The translations under genes and the position numbers were made by a program. Shown piece by piece: positions 1 to 6,501 of a stretch of DNA of 15,327 bases. Source of the DNA: UBA5972 sp002430125 (GTDB lineage: Bacteria > Pseudomonadota > Alphaproteobacteria > Rhodobacterales > Rhodobacteraceae). Numbering within the stretch: position 1 is the stretch's first letter; every line of letters starts with the position of its first letter. The stretch covers positions 1 through 15,327 of the forward strand of contig CALBIC010000162.1 in assembly GCA_937892915.1 (NCBI GenBank), read 5' to 3'. The notes under the pieces are model-generated. The model made no database searches and had not been told where the DNA came from. It saw only the letters and a list, made by a program, of their open reading frames with translations.

Positions 1-67
1 ACGCAAAAGTTTGGGAATCCAAATTCGGACTCTTACGTTAACGACAATCCACTAGAACTTCCCTGGC
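1..67 (+). other. Tail of an unidentified plus-strand transcript
   Basis: The window opens inside or just after a gene that I cannot identify. One forward frame closes with TAA at 39-41 and another with TAG at 53-55; the third stays open through the terminator. Too few codons are visible to assign a protein. The strong plus-strand terminator at 92-123 implies that a plus-strand transcript, either an mRNA tail or a small RNA, ends here. No known RNA family (SRP, tmRNA, 6S, RNase P) was recognised. Confidence 0.3.
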
Positions 68-83
68 AGCCCGGAAACGGGCT
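68..83 (+). other. GAAA-tetraloop hairpin before the terminator
   Basis: AGCCCG pairs with CGGGCT around a GAAA loop, which is a perfect 6-bp stem capped by a stable GNRA tetraloop. It sits eight bases before the terminator stem. A hairpin-plus-terminator 3' end is seen both in stable small RNAs and in protected mRNA tails; the sequence does not decide between them. Confidence 0.6.
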
Positions 84-91
84 GACACCTT

Positions 92-123
92 ACGGGAGGC
101 CGGTCGCGGTCTCCCGTTTTTTT
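92..123 (+). terminator. Strong intrinsic (Rho-independent) terminator
   Basis: ACGGGAG (92-98) pairs with CTCCCGT (111-117). The stem can continue inward through one G-U pair and three G-C/C-G pairs to a GTCG loop, giving about 11 bp. A run of seven T residues (117-123) follows. The T tract runs into the TAA stop codon of the convergent yhhN-like gene (122-124 on the other strand). It terminates plus-strand transcription only, because no T run exists on the minus-strand side. Confidence 0.88.
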
Positions 124-775
124 ATGGGTAAAGCGTTCCAAAGGTGATCAGGCATTGCGCCAGCCAATAGCTGAACCAGACGAAATAGGCAGCAAACGGT
201 TTTGTCTTCGACGCGGCCGGTAGGCGGAATTTTTCAAGCGCCAACACGGTGTCAGATAAAACGAAGGCCAGCGCGCCCAGCAGCACGAACAGCGCTCCAC
301 CACTTAAGGTCAGGCCAAGGGCGGCCAGCCCCATGCCGGTGATTGCAGCGCAATATCCCAATACAGGCAGGCGAAATCCGCCCAAACCCGGCCACAATAT
401 CCGGTAGAAGATCAACGCATATAATCCGAAACCAAGCGCGATCGGCCATCTGGCTGCGATCAGATCAAACCCCTCGCCCAACTGTAAAAACAGCGGAATA
501 TAGGCGAGATGTGCCAGAAAGAATGCGGCCATGCCCGCAAGAAATGCTTTGTCGTTTTCGCGCGATAGGAAATAATCCCCAAGGGCTGAAAACCCAAGGG
601 CCGCAGTTAACAGCCACGGGCCATCTGAAGTCGCCGAAATGCAAGCCAAGGCGCCAATGGCTGCGGTTTTGCTGGCAGAACGGGCCATCGAAACCTGTTG
701 TTGACCCAACCAAAATCCATAAAGCACTGCAGTTAATGCCGACAGCCCCAGCAGGACCCAGATCATTTCGAACAC
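122..775 (-). CDS. YhhN/TMEM86-family membrane protein (lysoplasmalogenase-like)
   Basis: A 217-residue hydrophobic protein with about seven to eight predicted membrane segments. The family signature residues are visible: Gly-Asp in GDYFLS (66-71), the helix SRENDKAFLAGMAAFFLAHL region (71-90), and Ser-Asp in SDTVLALEKF (174-183). Characterised members of the family (human TMEM86A/B and some bacterial homologues) hydrolyse the vinyl-ether bond of lysoplasmalogens. The bacterial role is mostly unproven, so the substrate here is inferred. The reading frame opens with GTG at 775; an in-frame ATG three codons later (766-764) is an equally plausible start, as neither has a clear Shine-Dalgarno. 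The gene is convergent with the terminator at 92-123 and divergent from the AlkB-like gene, and its upstream region is only about 150 bases. Confidence 0.85.
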   Translation of the reverse strand: MFEMIWVLLGLSALTAVLYGFWLGQQQVSMARSASKTAAIGALACISATSDGPWLLTAALGFSALGDYFLSRENDKAFLAGMAAFFLAHLAYIPLFLQLGEGFDLIAARWPIALGFGLYALIFYRILWPGLGGFRLPVLGYCAAITGMGLAALGLTLSGGALFVLLGALAFVLSDTVLALEKFRLPAASKTKPFAAYFVWFSYWLAQCLITFGTLYP

Positions 776-780
776 GTGTT
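771..780. promoter_or_regulatory. Perfect 10-bp palindrome at the yhhN-like start
   Basis: AACACGTGTT is a perfect palindrome with a CACGTG core, overlapping the GTG start codon of the minus-strand gene. It could be an operator for one or both divergent genes. Symmetry does not extend beyond 10 bp, and a 10-bp palindrome can arise by chance, so confidence is low. Confidence 0.25.
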
Positions 781-916
781 GATGTTGGATATAAGATTGA
801 TCATAGCGCCACCTTGCAGCGAGATTTTAAACATTGTCTTCTCAATACCCTTATTGAACACGGTTTCCTCATACAATTTCCGAAATGCCCAAGCACGAAG
901 TACATTCAGATTTCCG

Positions 917-922
917 AAGGGA
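917..922 (+). promoter_or_regulatory. Ribosome binding site fixing the AlkB-like start
   Basis: AAGGGA lies seven bases before the ATG at 930. The in-frame ATG at 885 has only A/T-rich sequence and no purine-rich element in front of it. The site therefore favours 930 as the true start, which removes 15 polar residues ahead of the first membrane segment. Confidence 0.6.
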
Positions 923-929
923 CATTGGG

Positions 930-1991
930 ATGCCACGGGCAAACCTTTTCTTTCCATTGGCGGCTTTGCTGCCGTTACCATTTCTGGCCCTCGGGCCGGT
1001 TTTCGGCGGCTGGTTTGCCTTTATTGCCCTTTGCTATCTATCGGCTTTCACGTTTTTGGTTGATGAAAGTGTGGAGATCACCGACGCAGCAGATCACCAG
1101 ACCAGTAGGTTCGGATTGCTATTCGCTGACTCAATCACCATCCTACTGGCGCTTGCACATCTTGTGTTGTTACCCTTGGCGATACTCGCGATTTCGGGCA
1201 TGGATGGGCTTTCGATTTGGGAAAACGCGCTGAATTTCTGTGCTTTCGGCCTGTTCTTTGGCGTTATCAGCACAGCGAACGCGCATGAACTGATCCACCG
1301 AACCGGCCGGTTTCGCCATACTTTAGGCAAATGGGCATTCATTTCCATTCTGTTCGGCCACCATGTCAGCGCCCATTTGGCCGTGCATCATCGCCATGTT
1401 GCCACGCCACTTGATCCAAATACGGCGCGACTGAATGAAAGTTTTTACAGCTATTTTCGGCGGGCCTGGATCGGGTCATTCAAATCCGGGCTGACGGCTG
1501 AAGCCAGAAAGCTGCAACGCGGCCTGCTTTCAGTTCACAACCCCTATGTGATCTATTTTGCCGGGGCTGCGGTCTTTCTGACATTGGCGTTTGTGCTGGC
1601 AGGGTTCAAAGGCTTGCTTATTTACCTTGGGTTTGCGGTTTTCGCACAAATCCAACTGCTGCTCAGCGAATATGTTCAGCATTACGGGCTTGAACGCCGT
1701 ATTCTAAAGGGCGGCGTCTATGAACCCGTTGGTTTGATCCATTCGTGGAACGCCCCGCATGTGTTCAGCGCCGCACTGATGCTGAACGCGCCGCGCCATT
1801 CGGATCATCACGCGCATCCATCGCTCCAGTACAGCGAGCTGAAAACCCTGTCAGCACAGGGCGCACCGATGTTGCCGCGCAGCCTGCCGGTGATGTCGTG
1901 TATTGCGTTGGCACCGGCCTTTTGGCGCCGGGTTATGAACCCCCGTGTCGCAGCGTGGTTTCGCCAACGCGACGCGATGGACCAAAACTAG
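930..1991 (+). CDS. AlkB-like integral-membrane di-iron monooxygenase
   Basis: A 353-residue membrane protein of the alkane 1-monooxygenase/xylene monooxygenase branch of the fatty-acid desaturase superfamily. All histidine boxes that bind the di-iron centre are intact: HELIH (119-123), HLAVHH (149-154) and RHSDHH (289-294). The AlkB-type signature usually written NYxEHYGL appears here as EYVQHYGL (247-254). Hydrophobic segments lie near residues 5-45, 66-90, 100-116, 205-224 and 227-246. AlkB uses O2 and electrons from rubredoxin to hydroxylate the terminal carbon of alkanes. No rubredoxin or rubredoxin reductase gene lies beside it, and at 353 residues it is shorter than typical AlkB (about 400). 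The substrate is therefore uncertain: alkane, aromatic side chain or a lipid. The start at 930 is chosen on its ribosome binding site; 885 (368 residues) is the alternative. Confidence 0.85.
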   Translation: MPRANLFFPLAALLPLPFLALGPVFGGWFAFIALCYLSAFTFLVDESVEITDAADHQTSRFGLLFADSITILLALAHLVLLPLAILAISGMDGLSIWENALNFCAFGLFFGVISTANAHELIHRTGRFRHTLGKWAFISILFGHHVSAHLAVHHRHVATPLDPNTARLNESFYSYFRRAWIGSFKSGLTAEARKLQRGLLSVHNPYVIYFAGAAVFLTLAFVLAGFKGLLIYLGFAVFAQIQLLLSEYVQHYGLERRILKGGVYEPVGLIHSWNAPHVFSAALMLNAPRHSDHHAHPSLQYSELKTLSAQGAPMLPRSLPVMSCIALAPAFWRRVMNPRVAAWFRQRDAMDQN

Positions 1992-2059
1992 TACGTTTGC
2001 CACTGGATTCACCCGTGCCTTTGACGCATTCTGCTGCGGTGCAACCTCGACAGACAAAC

Positions 2060-2452
2060 ATGACCAGAATCGCAATCCTGCTGCTATTGCTGCCAGGTAA
2101 TTTGTTTGCCGAAGAGGTTCTGTCGCCCGAGGCATTTCGAACCCATACAGCCGGTTCAACCCTTTATTTTGCACAAAATGGCGTGGCCTTTGGGGTCGAA
2201 CAATATCTGCCAGATAATCGGTCGATCTGGCAATATGCCGACGGAACCTGCACCCGCGGTAAATGGTATGCCAAAGACGACTTGATCTGCTTTGTCTACG
2301 AGGACAATCCGCGCGAACAATGCTGGAACTTCCTAAAAAAGGGAAACTCGTTTGCTGCCCGTGCTTTGGGACGCGAACCTGAGTCGGATCTTGAATTCAT
2401 TGGTCAGAACGAAACCCCAATAACCTGCCTTGCACCCGAAGTCGGGTCTTAA
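2060..2452 (+). CDS. Small secreted protein with four cysteines, unknown function
   Basis: I do not recognise this 130-residue protein as a named family. It begins with a short signal peptide: Thr-Arg, a leucine-rich core (residues 4-11), and a likely cleavage after LFA (about residue 17). The mature part has four cysteines (64, 77, 88, 123), suggesting two disulfides in the periplasm. It also has an aromatic stretch running from YLPDNRSIWQYADGTC into GKWYAKDDLICFVYED. The pattern of a short beta-rich domain around W, G, C and Y residues looks like small secreted proteins common in Rhodobacteraceae. The frame is open back to 1745 in the AlkB-like gene, but the signal peptide places the start at 2060. 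No strong ribosome binding site is visible. It lies 68 bases after the AlkB-like gene and may be co-transcribed with it. Its stop overlaps the xseA stop tail to tail. Confidence 0.7.
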   Translation: MTRIAILLLLLPGNLFAEEVLSPEAFRTHTAGSTLYFAQNGVAFGVEQYLPDNRSIWQYADGTCTRGKWYAKDDLICFVYEDNPREQCWNFLKKGNSFAARALGREPESDLEFIGQNETPITCLAPEVGS

Positions 2453-3888
2453 AACAGGCTTCCCTGATCCTTGGTTATATCGGCAGCTATCTGAATTGGT
2501 TTTTCAGGTTTCGCAGGCTTTGGCGGGGTCACCCCCCCAACATTCAACCGCCCGTCTTTCAGTTGAATGTTCAGAACCGATGCGGCCTCGGCAGCTTTAA
2601 CATTTGTGATCACAATTCCGGATCCGTCGCGAATAACCGCGTACCCCCGTTCCAAAGTCTTTTGATAGCCAAGCGAGTTATGTATCCGGTCCAACCCTGC
2701 CAACCTGTCGCGAAATGGTCTGAAAAACGTTAGTCTGGTTTGCGAGATACGCGCCACAACCCGCTGAAGATTATCGTGTTTCTGACTTATCGCCTGCCGT
2801 AAAGCAACCGGGCGCAATCCTGCCGAGGCCTTGGCCAGCCGAATATGTTCCCGCGCCGTGCGTGCCCGCAAAGCGCTTGGCAAACGCGCTGCAAGATGAT
2901 CCAGACGCTGGCTTTGATTGTCCACCAGATCGGCAGGTTTTGGCAAAGCCCGCGCAAGATCACGCATACGCTGCCGGCGGTTTTGCAGATTTTGCACCAT
3001 GCCGCGAACCCGACGTTCCTCCAACCCGGCCAAAGCCGCCATTAGATCTGCCCGAACCGGCACCGCCAGTTCAGCCGCCGCTGACGGCGTTGGCGCGCGC
3101 TGATCAGAAGCATAGTCAATCAGTGTTGTATCAGTTTCGTGACCAACCGCCGATATCAACGGAATATCACTTGCCGCAGCCGCCCGCACAACGATTTCCT
3201 CGTTAAACCCCCACAAATCCTCGATTGATCCACCGCCCCTTGCCACAATCAACAAATCAGGCCGCGCTATCGCCCCGCCAGGCGTCAGTCGGTTGAACCC
3301 TTCAATTGCCGCCGCAACCTCGGCCGCACATTTTTCACCCTGCACGGCCACCGGCCAAATCAGCACCTGTCGCGGGAAACGATCCCGCAACCGGTGCAGA
3401 ATATCGCGGATCACGGCACCCGAAGGCGAGGTAATCACCCCGATTACATCCGGCAAATACGGGATTTTCCGCTTGCGCGCGGCAGCAAACAAGCCTTCGG
3501 CCTCAAGCGCCTTTTTGCGCCGCTCAAGCATCAGCATCAGCGCGCCCAGACCCGCGGGTGCAATATCCTCGATCACCATCTGATAGCGCGATTGCCCGGG
3601 AAATGTGGTCAACTTTCCGGTGGCAATCACCTCCATCCCTTCCTCGGGCATGGTGCGCAGCCGCGAAGCCGTCCCCTTCCAGATCACCGAGGCCAAAACC
3701 GCGCGGTCATCTTTCAGATCAAGGTACAAATGCCCAGATGCCGGTCGCGAAACCCGGCCAACCTCGCCCCGGATGCGCACATGCGAAAACTCGCCCTCGA
3801 TCATGCGCTTGACCACACCTGAAATCTCGGAAACCGTAAATTCCGGCGCATTCTGGCCGGGTTCTGGATCATCAATCAAATCGGACAT
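2449..3888 (-). CDS. xseA: Exodeoxyribonuclease VII large subunit
   Basis: A 479-residue protein matching XseA in length and domain order. An N-terminal OB-fold (about residues 16-112, beginning FTVSEISGVVKRMIEGEF) binds single-stranded DNA. The catalytic domain (about 125-320) contains VITSPSGAVIRDILHRL (151-167), ARGGGSIEDLWGFNEE (216-231) and SAVGHETDTTLIDYASDQRAPTP (246-268). These hold the conserved Gly, Asp, His and Glu residues of the nuclease. A long coiled-coil-like region follows, then the conserved LERGYAV segment near the C terminus. With XseB it degrades single-stranded DNA from both ends in repair and recombination. XseB is not in the window. The ATG start at 3888 has a GAGG element in front of it. 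Its last bases interlock with the convergent small-protein gene. Confidence 0.97.
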   Translation of the reverse strand: MSDLIDDPEPGQNAPEFTVSEISGVVKRMIEGEFSHVRIRGEVGRVSRPASGHLYLDLKDDRAVLASVIWKGTASRLRTMPEEGMEVIATGKLTTFPGQSRYQMVIEDIAPAGLGALMLMLERRKKALEAEGLFAAARKRKIPYLPDVIGVITSPSGAVIRDILHRLRDRFPRQVLIWPVAVQGEKCAAEVAAAIEGFNRLTPGGAIARPDLLIVARGGGSIEDLWGFNEEIVVRAAAASDIPLISAVGHETDTTLIDYASDQRAPTPSAAAELAVPVRADLMAALAGLEERRVRGMVQNLQNRRQRMRDLARALPKPADLVDNQSQRLDHLAARLPSALRARTAREHIRLAKASAGLRPVALRQAISQKHDNLQRVVARISQTRLTFFRPFRDRLAGLDRIHNSLGYQKTLERGYAVIRDGSGIVITNVKAAEAASVLNIQLKDGRLNVGGVTPPKPAKPEKPIQIAADITKDQGSLF

Positions 3889-3957
3889 TCAGCCTCGCTT
3901 GCACATGTCTGCGTCCCACCTTAGAACGCCCAGCAACCAAGGCCAAGCGGGGGCGGC

Positions 3958-5220
3958 ATGAATATCCTGATTTTGGGCAGCGGCGGGCGCGAGCACGCAC
4001 TGGCATGGGCGATCAAACAGAACCCGAAATGCGACCGGCTGATCGTAGCCCCGGGCAATGCCGGGCTTGAGGCAATCGCCGAATGCGCCGATCTGGATAT
4101 CCTGAACGGTGGTCTGGTGCGCGATTTTTGCGCAGAGAACGCGGTTGATTTCGTGGTCATCGGCCCCGAGGCCCCCTTGGCCGCCGGGGTCGCCGACATA
4201 TTGCGCGCAGCCGGCATCCTAACCTTTGGCCCCTCGCAAGCCGCCGCTGCCCTTGAAGCCTCCAAAGCCTTCACCAAAGATATTTGCGATGCCTGCAACG
4301 CCCCCACTGCCGCCTATGCCCACTTCACCGAAACCGACCCGGCCCGTGCTTATGTCCGAGAACACGGCGCACCTATTGTCATCAAAGCTGACGGTCTGGC
4401 CGCAGGAAAAGGCGTGGTCGTCGCCATGACAACGACCGAGGCATTGGACGCGGTTGACGATATGCTGGGCGGCGGTTTTGGCGCTGCCGGCGCTGAAATC
4501 GTCATCGAAGAGTTCATGGACGGCGAGGAAGCCTCGCTTTTCGTGCTGTGCCACGGTGAAAACTGCCTGGCCATCGGCTCGGCCCAGGATCACAAACGCG
4601 CTTATGACGGCGATCTGGGGCCAAATACCGGCGGTATGGGGGCCTATTCCCCGGCGCCGGTTCTGACCCAAGCGCTGGAAGATCAGGCGATGACGCAGAT
4701 CATTCGTCCGACGCTGGCCGAAATGGCGCGGCGCGGAACGCCCTATCAAGGCGTGCTTTATGCCGGTCTGATGATCAAGGACGGCACGGCGCGGCTAATT
4801 GAATATAACGCGCGTTTTGGTGACCCGGAATGTCAGGTTCTGGCGATGCGACTGGGCGCACAGATGCTTGATCTGCTGCTGGCATGCTCTGAAAACCGGC
4901 TGGAGACAGCCCGCGCGTCCTGGGCAGATGACCACGCAATAACCGTCGTGATGGCGGCCAATGGCTATCCCGGTGCCTACCTGAAAGGTTCGGCGATTTC
5001 CGGGCTGGACGCATTGCCATCCACCTCGATGCAAGAGGTGTTTCACGCCGGAACCAAGCGCCAGGATGGGAAAATCACCGCAAATGGCGGCCGGGTTCTG
5101 AATGTCACAGCCCGCAGCACCAGCCTAAAACAAGCCCGCGATCTGGCCTACGACATGGTGCAGAAAATCAACTGGCCGGAAGGGTATTGCCGTTCAGATA
5201 TCGGCTGGCGCGCGCTTTAG
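3958..5220 (+). CDS. purD: Phosphoribosylamine-glycine ligase (GAR synthetase)
   Basis: A full-length 420-residue enzyme for the second step of purine synthesis: phosphoribosylamine + glycine + ATP to glycinamide ribonucleotide. The N-domain signature LGSGGREHALAW is at 6-17, and FGPSQAAAALEASKAFTK at 90-107. The ATP-grasp lysine/glycine loop is IKADGLAAGKGVVVA (142-156). Substrate and metal residues are in QDHKRAYDGDLGPNTGGMGAY (210-230), and the metal-binding Glu/Asn in EYNARFGDPECQ (282-293). The ATG is preceded by a G-rich stretch (CGGGGGCGGC) that can serve as ribosome binding site. It is divergent from xseA across only 69 bases, so both promoters must sit in that space. No riboswitch or purine-box structure is evident there. 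Confidence 0.98.
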   Translation: MNILILGSGGREHALAWAIKQNPKCDRLIVAPGNAGLEAIAECADLDILNGGLVRDFCAENAVDFVVIGPEAPLAAGVADILRAAGILTFGPSQAAAALEASKAFTKDICDACNAPTAAYAHFTETDPARAYVREHGAPIVIKADGLAAGKGVVVAMTTTEALDAVDDMLGGGFGAAGAEIVIEEFMDGEEASLFVLCHGENCLAIGSAQDHKRAYDGDLGPNTGGMGAYSPAPVLTQALEDQAMTQIIRPTLAEMARRGTPYQGVLYAGLMIKDGTARLIEYNARFGDPECQVLAMRLGAQMLDLLLACSENRLETARASWADDHAITVVMAANGYPGAYLKGSAISGLDALPSTSMQEVFHAGTKRQDGKITANGGRVLNVTARSTSLKQARDLAYDMVQKINWPEGYCRSDIGWRAL

Positions 5221-5230
5221 GTTTCTTTTC

Positions 5231-5255
5231 GGCTAAAATATCCCCGCCGGAGGCC
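5231..5255 (-). terminator. GC-rich hairpin with GATATTTT tail (terminator-like)
   Basis: Read on the minus strand, a segment rich in CCTCCGGCGGGG is followed by GATATTTT. It has a self-complementary CCGG core, flanking CC/GG, and outer GGC/GCC. It lies directly downstream of the minus-strand gene ending at 5262 and tail to tail with purD (ending 5220). The orientation of the T-rich side fits termination of the minus-strand transcript. From memory, very similar GCCTCCGGCGGGGATATTTT-type elements recur between genes in Rhodobacteraceae. The stem is short, so function is inferred. Confidence 0.5.
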
Positions 5256-5261
5256 AGAAAG

Positions 5262-6050
5262 TTATTTCGCGCAGCTTAACGCGGCTGCAAGGTCTGATTG
5301 CCGGCCAAATACCGCCAGGCTGCGCGCATTCAACCGGTCATTTTTCAACTGCGTCGCCATCACTTTGGACCAATTGCCGTTAACAGTAATGATTTCCAAC
5401 CCGCCGCCGCAATCGCGCAGACCGCCAGAAATGAAGTCCTCGCCGATCCGGTGATTGGTCAACCCACCCAGCGACGCAACAAACCGCAGTTTGCCGCCCC
5501 GCAACCGCCAGACTTTCAATTCTTTGCTAAGATGCGGCTTTTCAACATAGGCAACCTCGGTGAACCCGTCACCATCCAGATCAGCCGCCCCGACCGGGGC
5601 CAACCAGCGATGCGTTGAACCGATAAACGGCGTCGCATCCACAAGTCCGGTATGATCGTAAAGCGCCAAACGCGCGCCCAGCCGCAAATCGGTTTCAACC
5701 ACCATCACCAGAACCCGCCCAGTTTCGTCTTTGATCAAACGCGGCACAAGGTCTTCAAACACCCGGGTTTTGGGCAGGCGAATAACGAGGTTCTGCCGAT
5801 CAGACCGCGCACAACCGGCGCATAATTCAACCGCCAGTTCCAGCGCCCCCCATTCCACAGCGTCACCTAGTATCCCGTGGTCATAACGCGTGGTCGGCTC
5901 AGCATATTGCGCCTTCAGGATCACCGGCAATGTTTGTGCCAGCCCGACCTCGGGCGCCAGAAAACCTGCCAACACGCACAACGCCAGCGCCGCGCGGCGC
6001 GCGTAACCTTGCAGCGGGAGCGCCAGCAGACGCCGCGCCCCCTTAGACAT
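5262..6050 (-). CDS. Secreted FG-GAP/VCBS-like protein, unknown function
   Basis: A 262-residue protein with an arginine-rich N terminus, a hydrophobic stretch (about 19-36) and probable signal-peptidase cleavage after GLAQ/AQT (about 39-40), so it is probably periplasmic. Residues 154-170 contain a calcium-binding FG-GAP-like loop with DLDGDGFTE (157-165), followed by repeated beta-strand patterns such as ELKVWRLRGGKLRFVASLGGLTNH (177-200). This resembles part of an integrin-type beta-propeller, but only one clear repeat is visible. Cysteines at 77, 80, 214 and 260 could form disulfides. No catalytic motif is seen. The ATG shares its A with the TGA stop of the upstream ferredoxin gene (TGATG on the minus strand), implying translational coupling. 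A terminator-like hairpin follows the stop codon. Confidence 0.75.
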   Translation of the reverse strand: MSKGARRLLALPLQGYARRAALALCVLAGFLAPEVGLAQTLPVILKAQYAEPTTRYDHGILGDAVEWGALELAVELCAGCARSDRQNLVIRLPKTRVFEDLVPRLIKDETGRVLVMVVETDLRLGARLALYDHTGLVDATPFIGSTHRWLAPVGAADLDGDGFTEVAYVEKPHLSKELKVWRLRGGKLRFVASLGGLTNHRIGEDFISGGLRDCGGGLEIITVNGNWSKVMATQLKNDRLNARSLAVFGRQSDLAAALSCAK

Positions 6051-6373
6051 CAGATTTGCTTTTCGGGCATCCGCACAACCAAACCATCCAGCGCATCGCT
6101 TACCTTCAACTGACAGGTCAGCCGTGATTTGGCCGCATCAGGTTGCCAGGCGAAATCCAGCATATCCTCTTCCATCGCGTCTTTTTGCGGCAGTTTCGCG
6201 ACCCAGGCGTCATCCACATAAACGTGACAGGTTGAACAGGCGCAGGCCCCGCCGCAATCCGCTTCGATTCCGGGAATATTGTTGTCCCGCGCACCTTCCA
6301 TAACCGTCAGCCCATTGGCCACATCAACCACATGTTCTGTGCCGTTATGTTCGATATAGGTAATCTTTGCCAT
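6050..6373 (-). CDS. [2Fe-2S] ferredoxin, adrenodoxin type
   Basis: A 107-residue electron-transfer protein. The cluster ligands follow the adrenodoxin/ISC-type spacing C-x5-C-x2-C-xn-C: Cys40, Cys46, Cys49 in ADCGGACACSTCH, and Cys87 in SRLTCQL. The typical MEGARDNNIPGIEADCGG and MLDFAWQPDAAKSRLTCQ blocks are present. Such ferredoxins pass electrons to cytochromes P450, Rieske oxygenases or the Fe-S assembly machinery. The partner cannot be told from this locus, as no isc genes adjoin it. An in-frame ATG at 6451 would add 26 charged residues, but ATG at 6373 has GAGGA six bases ahead and gives the family's normal N terminus. The downstream secreted-protein gene begins on its stop codon. Confidence 0.95.
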   Translation of the reverse strand: MAKITYIEHNGTEHVVDVANGLTVMEGARDNNIPGIEADCGGACACSTCHVYVDDAWVAKLPQKDAMEEDMLDFAWQPDAAKSRLTCQLKVSDALDGLVVRMPEKQI

Positions 6374-6466
6374 TTTTGTCCTCGTTGCCTTGCCTGCCTC
6401 GTCCGCCGTGTCTAGTACAGGCGTTTTGCGCTTGCCAGCCTGATTTTCCATTTGCGTGTAAAACTC

Positions 6467-6494
6467 TTGCCTTTCGCCGTCATTGTTCTATCTT
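6467..6494 (+). promoter_or_regulatory. Candidate sigma-70-type promoter of the OB-domain gene
   Basis: TTGCCT (6467-6472) and TATCTT (6489-6494) are separated by 16 bases, each matching four of six consensus positions. The expected transcription start falls at about the ATG (6502), so the mRNA would be leaderless. This explains why there is no Shine-Dalgarno before that ATG. The -10 element lies exactly between the two half-sites of the SOS box. Confidence 0.45.
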
Positions 6495-6499
6495 TGTTC
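6485..6499 (+). promoter_or_regulatory. LexA operator (SOS box), GTTC-N7-GTTC
   Basis: GTTC at 6485-6488 and GTTC at 6496-6499 are separated by seven bases (TATCTTT). This is the exact direct-repeat SOS box described for Rhodobacter and other Alphaproteobacteria. It surrounds the candidate -10 element and ends two bases before the ATG of a DnaE2-derived gene, a natural repressor position. Eight fixed bases would be expected by chance about once in 30 kb of double-stranded sequence, so position and gene identity carry the argument. Confidence 0.7.
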
Positions 6500-6501
6500 T
6501 T

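Noticed and set aside
885..929. Earlier ATG for the AlkB-like protein
   Set aside because: No ribosome binding site in front, and the added 15 residues are polar and unlike the family N terminus; 930 is preferred.
343..1233. Long plus-strand open frame of 296 codons overlapping the YhhN-like gene
   Set aside because: Its product is rich in Arg, Pro and Cys with no family pattern, and it lies antisense to a recognisable membrane protein and out of frame with the AlkB-like gene.
3394..3822. Several plus-strand open frames antisense to xseA
   Set aside because: Composition (Arg, Pro, Ser, Gln rich) is typical of reverse-strand shadows in a moderately high-GC genome.
3889..3957. Purine riboswitch or PurR-type operator before purD
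   Set aside because: Only 69 bases separate the divergent genes, and no riboswitch-like helices or clear dyad were found.
4219..4749. Minus-strand open frame of 176 codons inside purD
   Set aside because: It is antisense to conserved purD motifs, glycine-rich without a domain, and has no ribosome binding site.
6374..6451. N-terminal extension of the ferredoxin from ATG at 6451
   Set aside because: The added residues are Lys/Arg/Thr rich and not part of the family, whereas ATG at 6373 has GAGGA at the right distance.
6367..6501. Upstream extension of the OB-domain protein
   Set aside because: The extra Cys- and Pro-rich residues show no DnaE2 similarity and lie antisense to the ferredoxin start region, upstream of the promoter and SOS box.
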